Shown here: piece by piece, positions 7,578 to 16,202 of the stretch
Layout of the letters: each line of letters starts with the position of its first letter
Position numbering within the stretch: position 1 is the first letter of the stretch
Source: DATFYM01 sp035315065
Lineage (GTDB): Bacteria > Acidobacteriota > Terriglobia > UBA7540
Reading direction: 5' to 3'
NCBI GenBank assembly: GCA_035315065.1
Contig: DATFYM010000111.1
Location: 3,626-67,625, forward strand
Length of the DNA: 64,000 bases
Translations under genes and position numbers: made by a program
Notes under the pieces: model-generated
What the model saw: only the letters and a program-made list of their open reading frames with translations
What the model was told of the DNA's origin: nothing
Database searches by the model: none

Positions 7578-8841
7578 TTACCTGGCCCGAGTAGAGGGCG
7601 AAGGCGGCCTGGACGTCAAGATTCGGGACGACAAGGTCGTTGACGTCAAGCTGAAGATTTTTGAGCCGCCGCGCTTTTTCGAGGCCTTCCTGCGCGGGCG
7701 CCAGTTCACCGAAGCTCCGGATATCGCGGCGCGCATCTGCGGCATCTGTCCGGTCGCTTACCAGATGAGTGCGGTCCACGCCATGGAGTATGCGCTCGGC
7801 GTGCAGGTGGAAGGCCCCCTGCGGGATCTGCGCCGACTCCTTTACTGCGGCGAGTGGATCGAGAGTCATGTCCTCCACGTCTACATGCTGCACGCTCCGG
7901 ATTTCCTGGGCTATGAGGATGCCATCCAGATGGCCAAGGATCACCCCGACGTGGTCCAACGCGCCCTGCAACTGAAGAAGGCGGGAAACCAGATCGTCAC
8001 GGTAGTGGGAGGAAGGGAAATTCACCCCATCAACGTGCGGGTGGGCGGCTTTTACAAAGTGCCCACACGCCACGATCTGGAGCCGTTGGCCGAGCGGTTG
8101 AAGTGGGCGCGCGACGCCGCCCTTGAAACAGTCCGGTTGGTGGCGAAGTTCCCCTTCCCGGATTTCGACCAGGACTATCTGTTTGTGGCTCTCCGCCACC
8201 CGGACGAGTATCCCTTCAATGAAGGACACCTGGTTTCCAACCGCGGACTGGACATCACCGTGGACCGCTACGAAGAGAACTTCGTGGAAGAGCAGGTGCA
8301 GTACTCGAACGCGTTGCATTCCACGCTCAAAGGTCAGGGTGCTTACTTTGTCGGCCCGCTGGCTCGGTACAACCTGAACTTCGACCGGCTCTCGCCCCTG
8401 GCTCAGGAAGCTGCCCGGGAAGCCGGACTGGGACCGGCGTGCTCGAATCCGTTCCAGAGCATTATCGTGCGCAGCGTAGAAACCGTGTACGCCTGCGATG
8501 AGGCCCTGCGCCTCATTCAGGGATATGAGATGCCGGAGAAGCCGGCGGTGGAGGTGCCGGTGCGCGCCGGGGTCGGCTATGGGTGTACCGAGGCGCCGCG
8601 AGGGATTCTTTACCACCGTTACCGGATCGACGCGCGTGGCGCCATCCTGGACGCCAAGATCGTTCCTCCCACCTCCCAGAATCAGAAGACGATCGAGCAG
8701 GACCTCTGGCAATTCATCCCCAAGCATCTGGACCTTCCGCCGGAGAAGTTGCAGTGGCAGTGCGAGCAGGCCATTCGCAACTACGATCCCTGCATTTCGT
8801 GCGCCACGCATTTTTTGACGCTGAAGCTCGATCGGAAGTAG
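7552..8841 (+). CDS. hydA: Group 3b-like [NiFe] hydrogenase large subunit (HydA-like)
   Basis: The 429-residue catalytic subunit has Ni-binding pairs RICGICPVAYQ near residue 63 and DPCISCATHF at the C-terminus. Only nine residues follow the last histidine, so the cleaved tail is much shorter than in HoxH. The start at 7552 gives VDYLARVEGEGG, the usual N-terminal motif. With HydB, HydG and HydD it forms a cytoplasmic NADP-linked hydrogenase. Sulfur reduction is known for some family members but cannot be inferred here. Confidence 0.92.
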   Translation: MKTRTLKVDYLARVEGEGGLDVKIRDDKVVDVKLKIFEPPRFFEAFLRGRQFTEAPDIAARICGICPVAYQMSAVHAMEYALGVQVEGPLRDLRRLLYCGEWIESHVLHVYMLHAPDFLGYEDAIQMAKDHPDVVQRALQLKKAGNQIVTVVGGREIHPINVRVGGFYKVPTRHDLEPLAERLKWARDAALETVRLVAKFPFPDFDQDYLFVALRHPDEYPFNEGHLVSNRGLDITVDRYEENFVEEQVQYSNALHSTLKGQGAYFVGPLARYNLNFDRLSPLAQEAAREAGLGPACSNPFQSIIVRSVETVYACDEALRLIQGYEMPEKPAVEVPVRAGVGYGCTEAPRGILYHRYRIDARGAILDAKIVPPTSQNQKTIEQDLWQFIPKHLDLPPEKLQWQCEQAIRNYDPCISCATHFLTLKLDRK

Positions 8842-8850
8842 ACCAGGCAG

Positions 8851-8985
8851 GTGGCCGGGTGGCAGGTGGAGCGTTGGTTTTGCGGCCGCCACGGCGTAAA
8901 GACCGATGATGAACTACTGCGCCGGCTGCGCGAGCTCTGCGGCGATGAGGCGATTCGACTGGAAAAACAAGCGCCAGGGATGTAG
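8851..8985 (+). CDS. Small ORF in frame behind the hydA stop
   Basis: A 44-residue frame begins with GTG ten bases after the hydA stop and stays in the hydA frame. The product has a protein-like, amphipathic helical pattern (VERWFCGRHG, DDELLRRLRELCGDEAIRLE). No ribosome-binding site is obvious. It could be a separate small protein, a remnant, or a tail reached by stop-codon readthrough. I do not recognise a family. Confidence 0.3.
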   Translation: MAGWQVERWFCGRHGVKTDDELLRRLRELCGDEAIRLEKQAPGM

Positions 8986-9067
8986 GATGTGGGAATACGC
9001 GAGTGTATTGGCTTGGCGTGTTAGGGCGGGGGAACCGGCTGGGCCTGATGTGATTGGAGGATTGCGT

Positions 9068-9325
9068 ATGCCGTTCCAACCGGACGTTGCATATGACGAC
9101 GAGGTCGGCCAACTTTACGGGAAGTACCTTTCGACGTTCGACAGTGACACCGGCCAAGTGCGGGCGCTGATCTTTGAGCAGAACGGTCAACTGGTGGCGC
9201 ACGTTTCATTTCCGACTGGCCTAAAGCCAGAGGAAGTGACGGACGCCTATTCAGGTAAATTATACCGCTATGCCAAGGATAACGGTTTCGAGGGCAAGCT
9301 GAGAGTGATCTATTATTCCGAGTAG
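9068..9325 (+). CDS. Hypothetical protein, 85 residues
   Basis: Starts at ATG 9068 with GGAGG about eight bases upstream; the frame is open further up but lacks protein-like sequence there. The acidic, soluble product (MPFQPDVAYDDEVGQLYG... GKLRVIYYSE) has no transmembrane segment or known motif. It lies between hydA and the maturation protease on the same strand and may be co-transcribed with them. Function unknown. Confidence 0.55.
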   Translation: MPFQPDVAYDDEVGQLYGKYLSTFDSDTGQVRALIFEQNGQLVAHVSFPTGLKPEEVTDAYSGKLYRYAKDNGFEGKLRVIYYSE

Positions 9326-9335
9326 CGCAATCCCC

Positions 9336-9561
9336 ATGGCGAACGTCCGCGTCTCGATTGATCTTCCATACCAACTGTTGCTTAAGGCCGGCGAGTATCC
9401 GACGCCGGGAGAGGGCGGCTCGGTTCAACTTCAAAGAAACATTGGCGCCGGCCGTGGAAGGGGCGATCATTCACGAGGGACAAATTGCGCACGAGGATGA
9501 CGCCAAGCTGGCGATCAAGGTGGCACGGAAGATCGTGGAGATTGCAGCATCACTGTTGTAA
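9336..9561 (+). pseudogene. Small gene broken by a +1 frameshift
   Basis: From ATG 9336 a plausible protein, MANVRVSIDLPYQLLLKAGE, runs to about residue 25 and then turns into Gly/Arg-rich noise ending at a TGA. In the +1 frame the sequence becomes protein-like again (FNFKETLAPAVEGAIIHEG, AIKVARKIVEIAASLL) and ends at 9561. Removing one base near 9405-9425 joins the two into a product of about 74 residues. The family is not recognised. Either the gene is decayed or one base is wrong. Confidence 0.5.
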
Positions 9562-9636
9562 ATTCGGGTGTGCTTGTGGCGATCGTGCCGTGGAAGCGGG
9601 CAGCACAGTGAACAGCAAGAGTTAGCAACGATAAAG

Positions 9637-10167
9637 ATGAGCCAACCCGGTCAGTCCGTCGTCGTCGGCCGGCTCCTGGTGATTGGTGTCGGCAATGAGT
9701 ATCGGCGCGACGACGCCGTCGGATTGATCGTCGCCCGTCGATTGGCCGAGCGTCCCAATCCGACCTTCACCGTGCTCGAGCAAAACGGTGACGGCGCCGC
9801 GCTGATGGAAACTTGGCAGGGCGCCGAGAAGGTGATAGTCGTGGATGCGGTTCACTCCGGCGCCGAACCCGGCACCACTTATCGCCTCGACGCCAGCCTC
9901 CAATCCCTTACGGCCTTGGCGGCCCTTCCCCCGGAAGCCTTCCGCGGCTCGACCCACGCCTTCAGTCTGGTCGAGGCCGTCGAGTTGTCGCGGACTTTGC
10001 ACCAACTTCCACCCCACTTCATCGTTTATGGGATTGAGGGCCGCAACTTTGAGGCAGGTACCGGACTCTCCTCGGAAGTCGCCAAAGCCGTACCAAGGGT
10101 CGCGAACCGCATCCTCCTGGAAGTATCAAGCGCCAGACGCAACCCGCTTTACGCCAGAAGTCGGTGA
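9637..10167 (+). CDS. [NiFe] hydrogenase maturation endopeptidase
   Basis: A 176-residue member of the HyaD/HoxW/HycI protease family, which removes the C-terminal tail of the large subunit after nickel insertion. The first strand, RLLVIGVGNEYRRDDAVG, contains the family GxGN...DD pattern with the metal-binding acidic residue, followed by VIVVDAVHSG (second acidic residue) and STHAFSL (His). The ATG at 9637 is chosen for length; upstream extension is possible. Two large subunits in this window need such processing, and which one it serves cannot be told. Confidence 0.88.
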   Translation: MSQPGQSVVVGRLLVIGVGNEYRRDDAVGLIVARRLAERPNPTFTVLEQNGDGAALMETWQGAEKVIVVDAVHSGAEPGTTYRLDASLQSLTALAALPPEAFRGSTHAFSLVEAVELSRTLHQLPPHFIVYGIEGRNFEAGTGLSSEVAKAVPRVANRILLEVSSARRNPLYARSR

Positions 10168-10200
10168 CCTGAATTTCTGACCAAGGAAGTTCTGCCCGGT

Positions 10201-10216
10201 TGGCATTGCGTCCGCT
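10201..10216 (+). promoter_or_regulatory. Candidate sigma-54 promoter upstream of hybA
   Basis: TGGCATTGCGTCCGCT has the sigma-54 layout: TGGCA at -24, then GC at -12 with the diagnostic GG-N10-GC spacing. The -12 half (CCGC instead of TTGC) is weak. It lies about 250 bp before hybA, in a run whose last members are a sensor kinase and a sigma-54 activator, which makes such a site plausible. Confidence 0.35.
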
Positions 10217-10463
10217 TGCAAACCCAGAGTTCTCAGCACGATCGCCGCGTGACCTCGGTCACAGCCGCAGGTGACCCGCATCATAGCCTTTTCACGTTCC
10301 CTCGACTAAGACTGTAGAGTATTGCAACGCTCGGTGCTGAAGACCTGAACAGTTCGGGACGCCGTCATGAAGCCTGCCGCGCGCAGAACGCTCACGCGAT
10401 CGTTGATGTTCTCATCTCCAATGAGCACTTCCTGGGTACAGCGGCTGTTTCGGGAGAACGCAG

Positions 10464-11240
10464 ATGAGTAAAGCAATTCTCTATGATGCAACCGTCTGCA
10501 TTGGATGCAGGCTCTGCGAGAAGGCTTGCGCAGATAGAAACAGCCTGCCTTATGACGATAACGTCGCTACGGAACAAGTCATCTCCGCCCACAAGCTCAC
10601 GGTTGTCATGACCAACGGCGACAAGTTCATGCGCCGGCTCTGTATGAACTGCCAGGACCCCACGTGCGCGTCGGTGTGTCCGGTGGGAGCGCTGCGCAAG
10701 ACCGAGTTGGGCCCCGTGACCTACGACGAATCTCGCTGTATCGGTTGCCGATACTGCATGTTGGCCTGCCCGTTCGGCGTTCCCAAGTACGAGTGGGGCA
10801 AAGTGCTGCCGCGGGTGCGCAAGTGCGACATGTGTGCCGACCGCGTGGCAGCGGGGCGGCCGACAGCGTGTGCTGAGGCCTGCCCTACCGGTGCCACCAA
10901 GTTCGGAGATCGGGATGAATTGATTCGAGAGGCCAAGGATCGCATCGACAAGGCACCTAACCAGTACATAAACCATATCTACGGCCTTGAAGAGGTCGGT
11001 GGAACTTCGGTGCTGGAACTCTCCAGCGTACCGTTTGATTTGTTTGGTCTCCATACTCCTACGGAACCGCTCCCGATGCTCACCTACCGCGTGCTCTCGC
11101 GTCTTCCGGACATCGTTTCGCTGGGCGGTGTCCTGCTGGGTGGAGTCTGGTGGATTACCCATCGGCGTGCCGAAGTAGCCGCAGCCGAAGCCAAGGAACG
11201 CCAGGCCAAGAAGGGCAACGATGGGAATGGGAAACAATGA
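10464..11240 (+). CDS. hybA: HybA-like ferredoxin subunit, membrane-anchored
   Basis: A 258-residue polyferredoxin with four [4Fe-4S] motifs: CIGCRLCEKACAD, CMNCQDPTCASVCPVG, CIGCRYCMLACPFG and CDMCADRV...CAEACPTGA. One C-terminal hydrophobic helix (IVSLGGVLLGGVWWI) is followed by a Lys/Arg-rich tail. This is the HybA/FdnH layout, but no Tat signal is present. The stop overlaps hybB in an ATGA. It would pass electrons between a redox partner and the quinone-reactive HybB. The partner hydrogenase subunits HybO and HybC are not encoded nearby. Confidence 0.85.
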   Translation: MSKAILYDATVCIGCRLCEKACADRNSLPYDDNVATEQVISAHKLTVVMTNGDKFMRRLCMNCQDPTCASVCPVGALRKTELGPVTYDESRCIGCRYCMLACPFGVPKYEWGKVLPRVRKCDMCADRVAAGRPTACAEACPTGATKFGDRDELIREAKDRIDKAPNQYINHIYGLEEVGGTSVLELSSVPFDLFGLHTPTEPLPMLTYRVLSRLPDIVSLGGVLLGGVWWITHRRAEVAAAEAKERQAKKGNDGNGKQ

Positions 11241-12430
11241 GATTGCCTAAGTTCACTTTCTGGAAAACGATCATGACGGTTGTCCTTCTGGCCGGGGCCT
11301 ACGCGACGGTGCTGCGTTATACGCGCGGGCTAGGCGCTTCCACCAACCTGAGCGACAGGTTCCCGTGGGGCTTGTGGATCGGCTTCGACGTGATGTGCGG
11401 CGTGATGCTGGCGGCGGGCGGCTTCACGCTCACTGCCACCGTCTACATCTTCAATCTGGAGCGATTCCGGCCCATCATCCGCCCGACGGTTCTGACGGCC
11501 TTCCTCGGCTACGTGCTGGTGGTGGTGGCGCTGCTTTTCGATCTGGGGCGTCCTTACCGCATCTGGCACCCGTTGGTGATGTGGAACCCACACTCGGTGA
11601 TGTTCGAGGTGGCTTGGTGCGTAACGCTTTACACTACAGTCTTAGCCCTGGAGTTCGCGCCGATTGTCTTCGAACGGCTCAACCTGGAGAAGGCTCTGCG
11701 AATTCAGCACGCCATCGTGATTCCTCTAGTGATTCTGGGTGTGCTCCTCTCCACTCTGCACCAGTCCTCGCTGGGCAGCCTTTACTTGATCGTCCCGGAG
11801 AAACTTCACCCCTTGTGGTACAGCCCGCTGTTGCCCGTCTTTTTCTTCATTTCGGCGATCTGCGTGGGCTTGGCCATGACCATTTTCGAGTCGTACATGA
11901 GCTCGAAGGCCTTCGGCAAGCAACTCGAACTGCCTTTGCTGATTTCGTTGGGGCGTGTTCTGGTGGTGGCGCTCGCCGTCTACGCCGTTCTGCGTTTCGA
12001 GGACCTTTATCACCGGGGCGCTCTTCAGTATTTGCGACATCCGGGCTACGAGACCAACCTCTTCCTGCTGGAAGTGGCGCTCGGGCTCCTGTTGCCCATC
12101 GCCCTGCTGATGAATCGCAGGATTCGCGAGAGCACAGGCGGACTCTACCTCGCCTCGGTGCTGGTGTTGCTGGGCTTCATCACCAACCGCCTGAACGTCA
12201 GCATCACTGGCATGGAAGCATCCGCCGGCTTGCACTACTTCCCCAAATGGACTGAGATCGCCATTACGGCCAGTATCGTGGCCGCTGGCTTTGCCATTTT
12301 CACGCTGGCGGTGAAGTATCTGCCGATCTTTCCCGAGGCCAAAGCCCCGGCAGCCCGGACTCGGCAGGGCAATGCGAGCCTGCCGGTAGCTCACGGTGAT
12401 TTTGTATTCTCTCAAGCCGGAAAGGCGTGA
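11237..12430 (+). CDS. hybB: HybB/NrfD-type integral membrane quinone-interacting subunit
   Basis: A 397-residue polytopic membrane protein with about ten hydrophobic helices, of the NrfD/PsrC superfamily, HybB branch (FPWGLWIGFDVMCGVMLAAGG and DLGRPYRIWHPLVMWNPHS are typical segments). These proteins exchange electrons with quinone at the membrane. The start overlaps the hybA stop, so the two form one module. Cytosolic Hox or Hyd enzymes are the only hydrogenases in view, leaving the electron donor open. Confidence 0.88.
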   Translation: MRLPKFTFWKTIMTVVLLAGAYATVLRYTRGLGASTNLSDRFPWGLWIGFDVMCGVMLAAGGFTLTATVYIFNLERFRPIIRPTVLTAFLGYVLVVVALLFDLGRPYRIWHPLVMWNPHSVMFEVAWCVTLYTTVLALEFAPIVFERLNLEKALRIQHAIVIPLVILGVLLSTLHQSSLGSLYLIVPEKLHPLWYSPLLPVFFFISAICVGLAMTIFESYMSSKAFGKQLELPLLISLGRVLVVALAVYAVLRFEDLYHRGALQYLRHPGYETNLFLLEVALGLLLPIALLMNRRIRESTGGLYLASVLVLLGFITNRLNVSITGMEASAGLHYFPKWTEIAITASIVAAGFAIFTLAVKYLPIFPEAKAPAARTRQGNASLPVAHGDFVFSQAGKA

Positions 12431-12433
12431 ACC

Positions 12434-14182
12434 ATGGAGAGTCAGGCGCCATGGGACGCGAAACTTCGCATTGGCTTGGCGGCCAAGCTGGCCCTCAGCC
12501 TGGTGCTCAGCACGGTCGCCCTATTTACGCTGTTCGGCTATCTGAACCTGCGCTTGCAGCGAAGGCAGTCGGAAGAGACGGTGCTGCAGAGCGTAGACCG
12601 GATCGGCGACCTGATCCAGCGCAGCACTCGCTACCAGATGCTGCGCAACGACCGGGACGCCCTCTATCAGGTTATTCAGACCATTGGGAGCGAGCCGGGC
12701 ATCCGCCGCATCCGGATCTTCAACGAGGAAGGCCGGATCAGCTTCTCCACCGACCCTAGCGAAGTCAGCAAACTCGTGGATAAGCGCGCCGAGGCCTGCT
12801 ACGGCTGCCACTCTCAAACCCAACCGCTGGCGAAGCTCAATCGTCCTGACCGGGCCCGCATCTTCACTGACGCTCAAGGTCACCGCGTGCTGGGGTCGAT
12901 CCGGCCCATCGAAAACGACGCCACCTGCTCGAACGCCAGTTGCCATGCCCACCCGCCCGATCGCCGCATTCTGGGCGTGATTGATACCGACCTTTCGCTT
13001 GACACGGTGGACGCCCAGGTGGCCCAACACCAGGCGCGGCTGGCCGAGTTCACAGCCGTGGCCGTGATGTTGATGTCGCTGGTGAGCGTCGCTTTCATCT
13101 GGGTGGTGGTTCACAAACCCATTAATGACCTCACGAACGGGATTCGCCAAGTGGCCCAGGGGGATCTCGATCACACGATTGCCGTCCATTCGCGAGACGA
13201 GCTGGGAGTGCTGGCCGATTCGTTCAACAAGATGACCGGCGAACTTTCCGAGGCCCATCGCGAACTGACCGACTGGACAAAGACGCTCGAAGTGCGTGTA
13301 GAGCAGAAAACGGAGGAGCTCAACCGCGCCCACGAGCACATGCTACACGTGGAGAAGATGGCATCGATCGGCAAGCTCGCCGCCGTGGTGGCGCACGAGA
13401 TCAACAACCCGCTCGCCGGCATTCTCACTTATGCCAAGTTGTTGAAGAAGTGGGTGGCCCGATGGGACGGGTCGCGGCGAGAGGATGCGCTTAGTTCGCT
13501 CGACCTGATCGAATCGGAAAGCCGCCGCTGCGGCGAAATCGTCCGCAACATGCTGACGTTTGCGCGCGCCACGCCCATCAACTTTGAGCCGGCCGACCTG
13601 AACGGCGTCGTCGATCGTTCCGTCCGGCTGGTGCAACACCAACTCGATCTGGGCAATATCGACTTGAACCTGAACTTGGCCGCCGATCTCCCCGCCGTCC
13701 GCTGCGATCCGGCGCAAATCGAGCAAGTGCTCGTGGCATTGATTATGAACGCCATCGAGGCGATGCCCAAGGGCGGCAGCCTGGCGGTGCGCAGCCGCCT
13801 TCTGCCCGAGACGGCCGAGGTCCAGCTCCAGATCCAGGATGACGGGGTGGGAATCCCGCCGGACCTCTTGCCCAACCTGTTTGAGCCCTTCTTCACGACC
13901 AAGGAGCGCGGGCACGGGGTCGGCCTGGGATTGGCAATATCGAAGAATATCGTTGAGCGTCACCAAGGGCGCATTGAGGTGGCTTCCGATCCGGGACGGG
14001 GCACTACTTTCACCATCACGCTTCCGGTGCATGGCGTCCGCAGCGCAACGGTCCCGGCCTCCCACCCTGACGGGATGGGGCGCCTCGCGCCAGTGCGGGA
14101 GCAGACAGCTCCGGCTAAGATGCGCGGGCAAGATGCCCGCGGCACAACGGGCGGGACGCCCGCGGTACATGGAGGTAAGTGA
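12434..14182 (+). CDS. Sensor histidine kinase with c-type haem-binding motifs
   Basis: A 582-residue membrane kinase. TM1 lies near residues 17-37 and TM2 near 207-227, bounding a periplasmic domain. That domain carries CYGCH (Cys122-His126) and CSNASCH (Cys165-His171), a standard CXXCH and a CX4CH motif. HAMP (about 228-280), a coiled coil, HisKA with His321 in VAHEINNP, and HATPase_c with GHGVGLGLAISK follow. A covalently bound haem would make it a redox or gas sensor. It starts 4 bp after hybB and overlaps the regulator start. The last 50 residues are low-complexity. Confidence 0.88.
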   Translation: MESQAPWDAKLRIGLAAKLALSLVLSTVALFTLFGYLNLRLQRRQSEETVLQSVDRIGDLIQRSTRYQMLRNDRDALYQVIQTIGSEPGIRRIRIFNEEGRISFSTDPSEVSKLVDKRAEACYGCHSQTQPLAKLNRPDRARIFTDAQGHRVLGSIRPIENDATCSNASCHAHPPDRRILGVIDTDLSLDTVDAQVAQHQARLAEFTAVAVMLMSLVSVAFIWVVVHKPINDLTNGIRQVAQGDLDHTIAVHSRDELGVLADSFNKMTGELSEAHRELTDWTKTLEVRVEQKTEELNRAHEHMLHVEKMASIGKLAAVVAHEINNPLAGILTYAKLLKKWVARWDGSRREDALSSLDLIESESRRCGEIVRNMLTFARATPINFEPADLNGVVDRSVRLVQHQLDLGNIDLNLNLAADLPAVRCDPAQIEQVLVALIMNAIEAMPKGGSLAVRSRLLPETAEVQLQIQDDGVGIPPDLLPNLFEPFFTTKERGHGVGLGLAISKNIVERHQGRIEVASDPGRGTTFTITLPVHGVRSATVPASHPDGMGRLAPVREQTAPAKMRGQDARGTTGGTPAVHGGK

Positions 14183-15591
14183 ACGTGAACGAAAAAGGAA
14201 GCATCTTGCTTGTCGATGACGAGATCATCGTGCGCGATTCCCTCAGCAAGTGGTTCCACGAGGAAGGCTACGAGGTGGGCACCGCGGAGAGCGCCCCGCA
14301 GGCGCTGAAACTGGTGGGTCAGACCCACTGGGACCTGGCGCTGGTGGATATCAAGATGCCGGGGACCGACGGTATCGAACTGCAACGCCGCCTGCGGGAA
14401 GCGAATCCGGAACTGATCGTCATCATCATGACCGGCTACGCCTCGGTGGAAACCGCGGTGGCGGCGCTTAAGAACGGCGCTTACGACTATGTCACCAAGC
14501 CCTTCGATCCCGATGATATCGCCCACACCGTGCACAACGCGCTGGCCCACCGTCGCGTCGAAAAAGAGAACGTGCGGCTGCGCGAGACGGTGGCCGCAGC
14601 GACACGCCCGCAGGAACTGGTCGGCCAGGGCGCGGCCATGAAGCGCGTGTTCGAGGCCATCGAAACCGTCGGCCCTACGGAAGCCACGGTCCTCATCACC
14701 GGCGAGAGCGGCACGGGCAAGGAGTTGGTGGCGCGCGCCATCCACGCCGCCAGCCCCCGCCGATGCAATCCGCTGGTGGTGATCCACTGCGGAGCCTTGG
14801 CGGAAACGCTGCTGGAGAGCGAGTTGTTCGGCCACGAGAAAGGCGCCTTCACCGGAGCGCAGTACCGCAAGAAAGGCAATTTCGAGGTCGCTGAGGGCGG
14901 CACCGTGTTCCTGGACGAGATCGCCGACATCAGCCTGAAAACCCAAACCGACCTGCTGCGCGTTCTCCAAGAGCGCGAGATTACCCGCGTAGGCGGGAGC
15001 CAGCCGATCAAAGTAGACTTCCGTTGCGTAGCGGCCACCAATAAGCACCTCGAGCAACTGGTGGAGGAGGGTAAGTTCCGTCCCGACCTCTATTACCGTC
15101 TCAACGTCTTCCAGATTGAGCTGCCGCCGCTGCGCGAGCGCAAAGAAGATATTCCCCTCCTGGTCGACCACTTCGTCCGCAAGTTCTCGCTCAGCATGAG
15201 CAAGCGGATCGTGCGCGTTTCGCCCAAGGCCATGGACCTCTTGCAGAGATACGATTGGCCCGGCAACGTGCGCGAACTGGAGAACGCCGTCGAGCGTGCC
15301 ATGGTGGTGGCCCGAGAGCCCGAGATCGGTGAAGAGGACTTCACGCTGAAACTGCCCGGGCAGGCGGGTGCCGCCAATGGAATCCAGGGGGCTAACCGCT
15401 TGAACGGAGCGCAGGCGGCCGCCGGGGTCCGGAAACTGGAAGATGCCGAGCGCCTCCACATCCTGCGCGTGCTTGAAGAGTGCGGCGGCAACCAAACGCG
15501 CGCTGCGGAGGCTCTGGATATCGATCGCGTCACGCTGCATAGTAAGCTCAAGAAGTACGGGTGGAAGAAGACGCCGGTTGAAACCCCATGA
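14179..15591 (+). CDS. NtrC-family sigma-54-dependent response regulator
   Basis: A 470-residue regulator: receiver domain with phosphoacceptor Asp57 (LALVDIKMPG), AAA+ domain with Walker A GESGTGKE and the sigma-54 contact motif GAFTGA, and a Fis-type helix-turn-helix at the end (NQTRAAEALDIDRVTLHSKL). GTG at 14179 overlaps the kinase stop. GTG at 14185 sits better spaced behind the GGAGG at 14171 and may be the true start. It should activate sigma-54 promoters in response to the haem-containing kinase; likely targets are the hydrogenase genes, as with HoxA/HupR. Confidence 0.92.
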   Translation: MNVNEKGSILLVDDEIIVRDSLSKWFHEEGYEVGTAESAPQALKLVGQTHWDLALVDIKMPGTDGIELQRRLREANPELIVIIMTGYASVETAVAALKNGAYDYVTKPFDPDDIAHTVHNALAHRRVEKENVRLRETVAAATRPQELVGQGAAMKRVFEAIETVGPTEATVLITGESGTGKELVARAIHAASPRRCNPLVVIHCGALAETLLESELFGHEKGAFTGAQYRKKGNFEVAEGGTVFLDEIADISLKTQTDLLRVLQEREITRVGGSQPIKVDFRCVAATNKHLEQLVEEGKFRPDLYYRLNVFQIELPPLRERKEDIPLLVDHFVRKFSLSMSKRIVRVSPKAMDLLQRYDWPGNVRELENAVERAMVVAREPEIGEEDFTLKLPGQAGAANGIQGANRLNGAQAAAGVRKLEDAERLHILRVLEECGGNQTRAAEALDIDRVTLHSKLKKYGWKKTPVETP

Positions 15592-16202
15592 ACGTGGTTC
15601 AGTTATTGCCGATCGTGGGAAGGAACTCCGATGGGTCGGGGCTGGGGCTAAAGGCAGGACGGGCGCCAGACCCGGCGCCGGAGCTAAGCCCCGACCTAAG
15701 CCCGAGCTTGCACTTAAGCCGGCTGGCCGCGGCGATTTCCGCCGAGTTCCAAGTCCGGTGCGAGGTCGCGCCGGCCGCTCTTGACCCAGCCCCTTCTTTC
15801 CACTCCGGACGGCAACAATACTATTCAACCGACCTCCTGGCCCGCATGCAAAAGCACCTGACCCCCGCGTGCTGGCGAGTCCTTGGCGTGACGCCGCTGG
15901 ACTTGTATATCCCTATCCTCACCTTCGTTTTCGGTGAGGCGCAACTCGAAGGTGGCTGCGCTTTGGTTTCTACTTACCGCCTTCGACAGGAGTTCTATGG
16001 ACTGCCGCCTGACCGTGACCTTCTGTACCAGCGTCTCTTGAAAGAAGCCATCCACGAGCTTGGCCACACCCTGGGCCTGACCCATTGCGAGGACTACGAT
16101 TGCGTTATGGCCCCTTCCCACGCCGTGGAATGGATCGACCTCAAAAGCAGCCACGCTTGCCGCGGATGCCGCCGAGCGGTTTCATTGCGAATTGCCGATT
16201 GA
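15588..16202 (+). CDS. amzA: Archaemetzincin-type zinc metalloprotease
   Basis: A 204-residue protein with the archaemetzincin signature: HELGHTLGLTHC (three Zn histidines and catalytic Glu), then CVMAPSHAVEWIDLKSSHACRGC, whose cysteines bind a second zinc. The middle region (VLGVTPLDLYIPILTFVFGEA) is also typical. Residues 12-45 are a Pro/Asp-rich stretch unusual for the family, and the start may lie downstream. The family is common in archaea and scattered in bacteria; its substrate is unknown. The ATG overlaps the regulator stop, so it is likely in that operon. Confidence 0.88.
   Translation: MNVVQLLPIVGRNSDGSGLGLKAGRAPDPAPELSPDLSPSLHLSRLAAAISAEFQVRCEVAPAALDPAPSFHSGRQQYYSTDLLARMQKHLTPACWRVLGVTPLDLYIPILTFVFGEAQLEGGCALVSTYRLRQEFYGLPPDRDLLYQRLLKEAIHELGHTLGLTHCEDYDCVMAPSHAVEWIDLKSSHACRGCRRAVSLRIAD

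Noticed and set aside
13960..15828. Long minus-strand open frame of 622 codons opposite the kinase and regulator
   Set aside because: It is the shadow of well-supported plus-strand genes in GC-rich DNA; its product has no recognisable domain.
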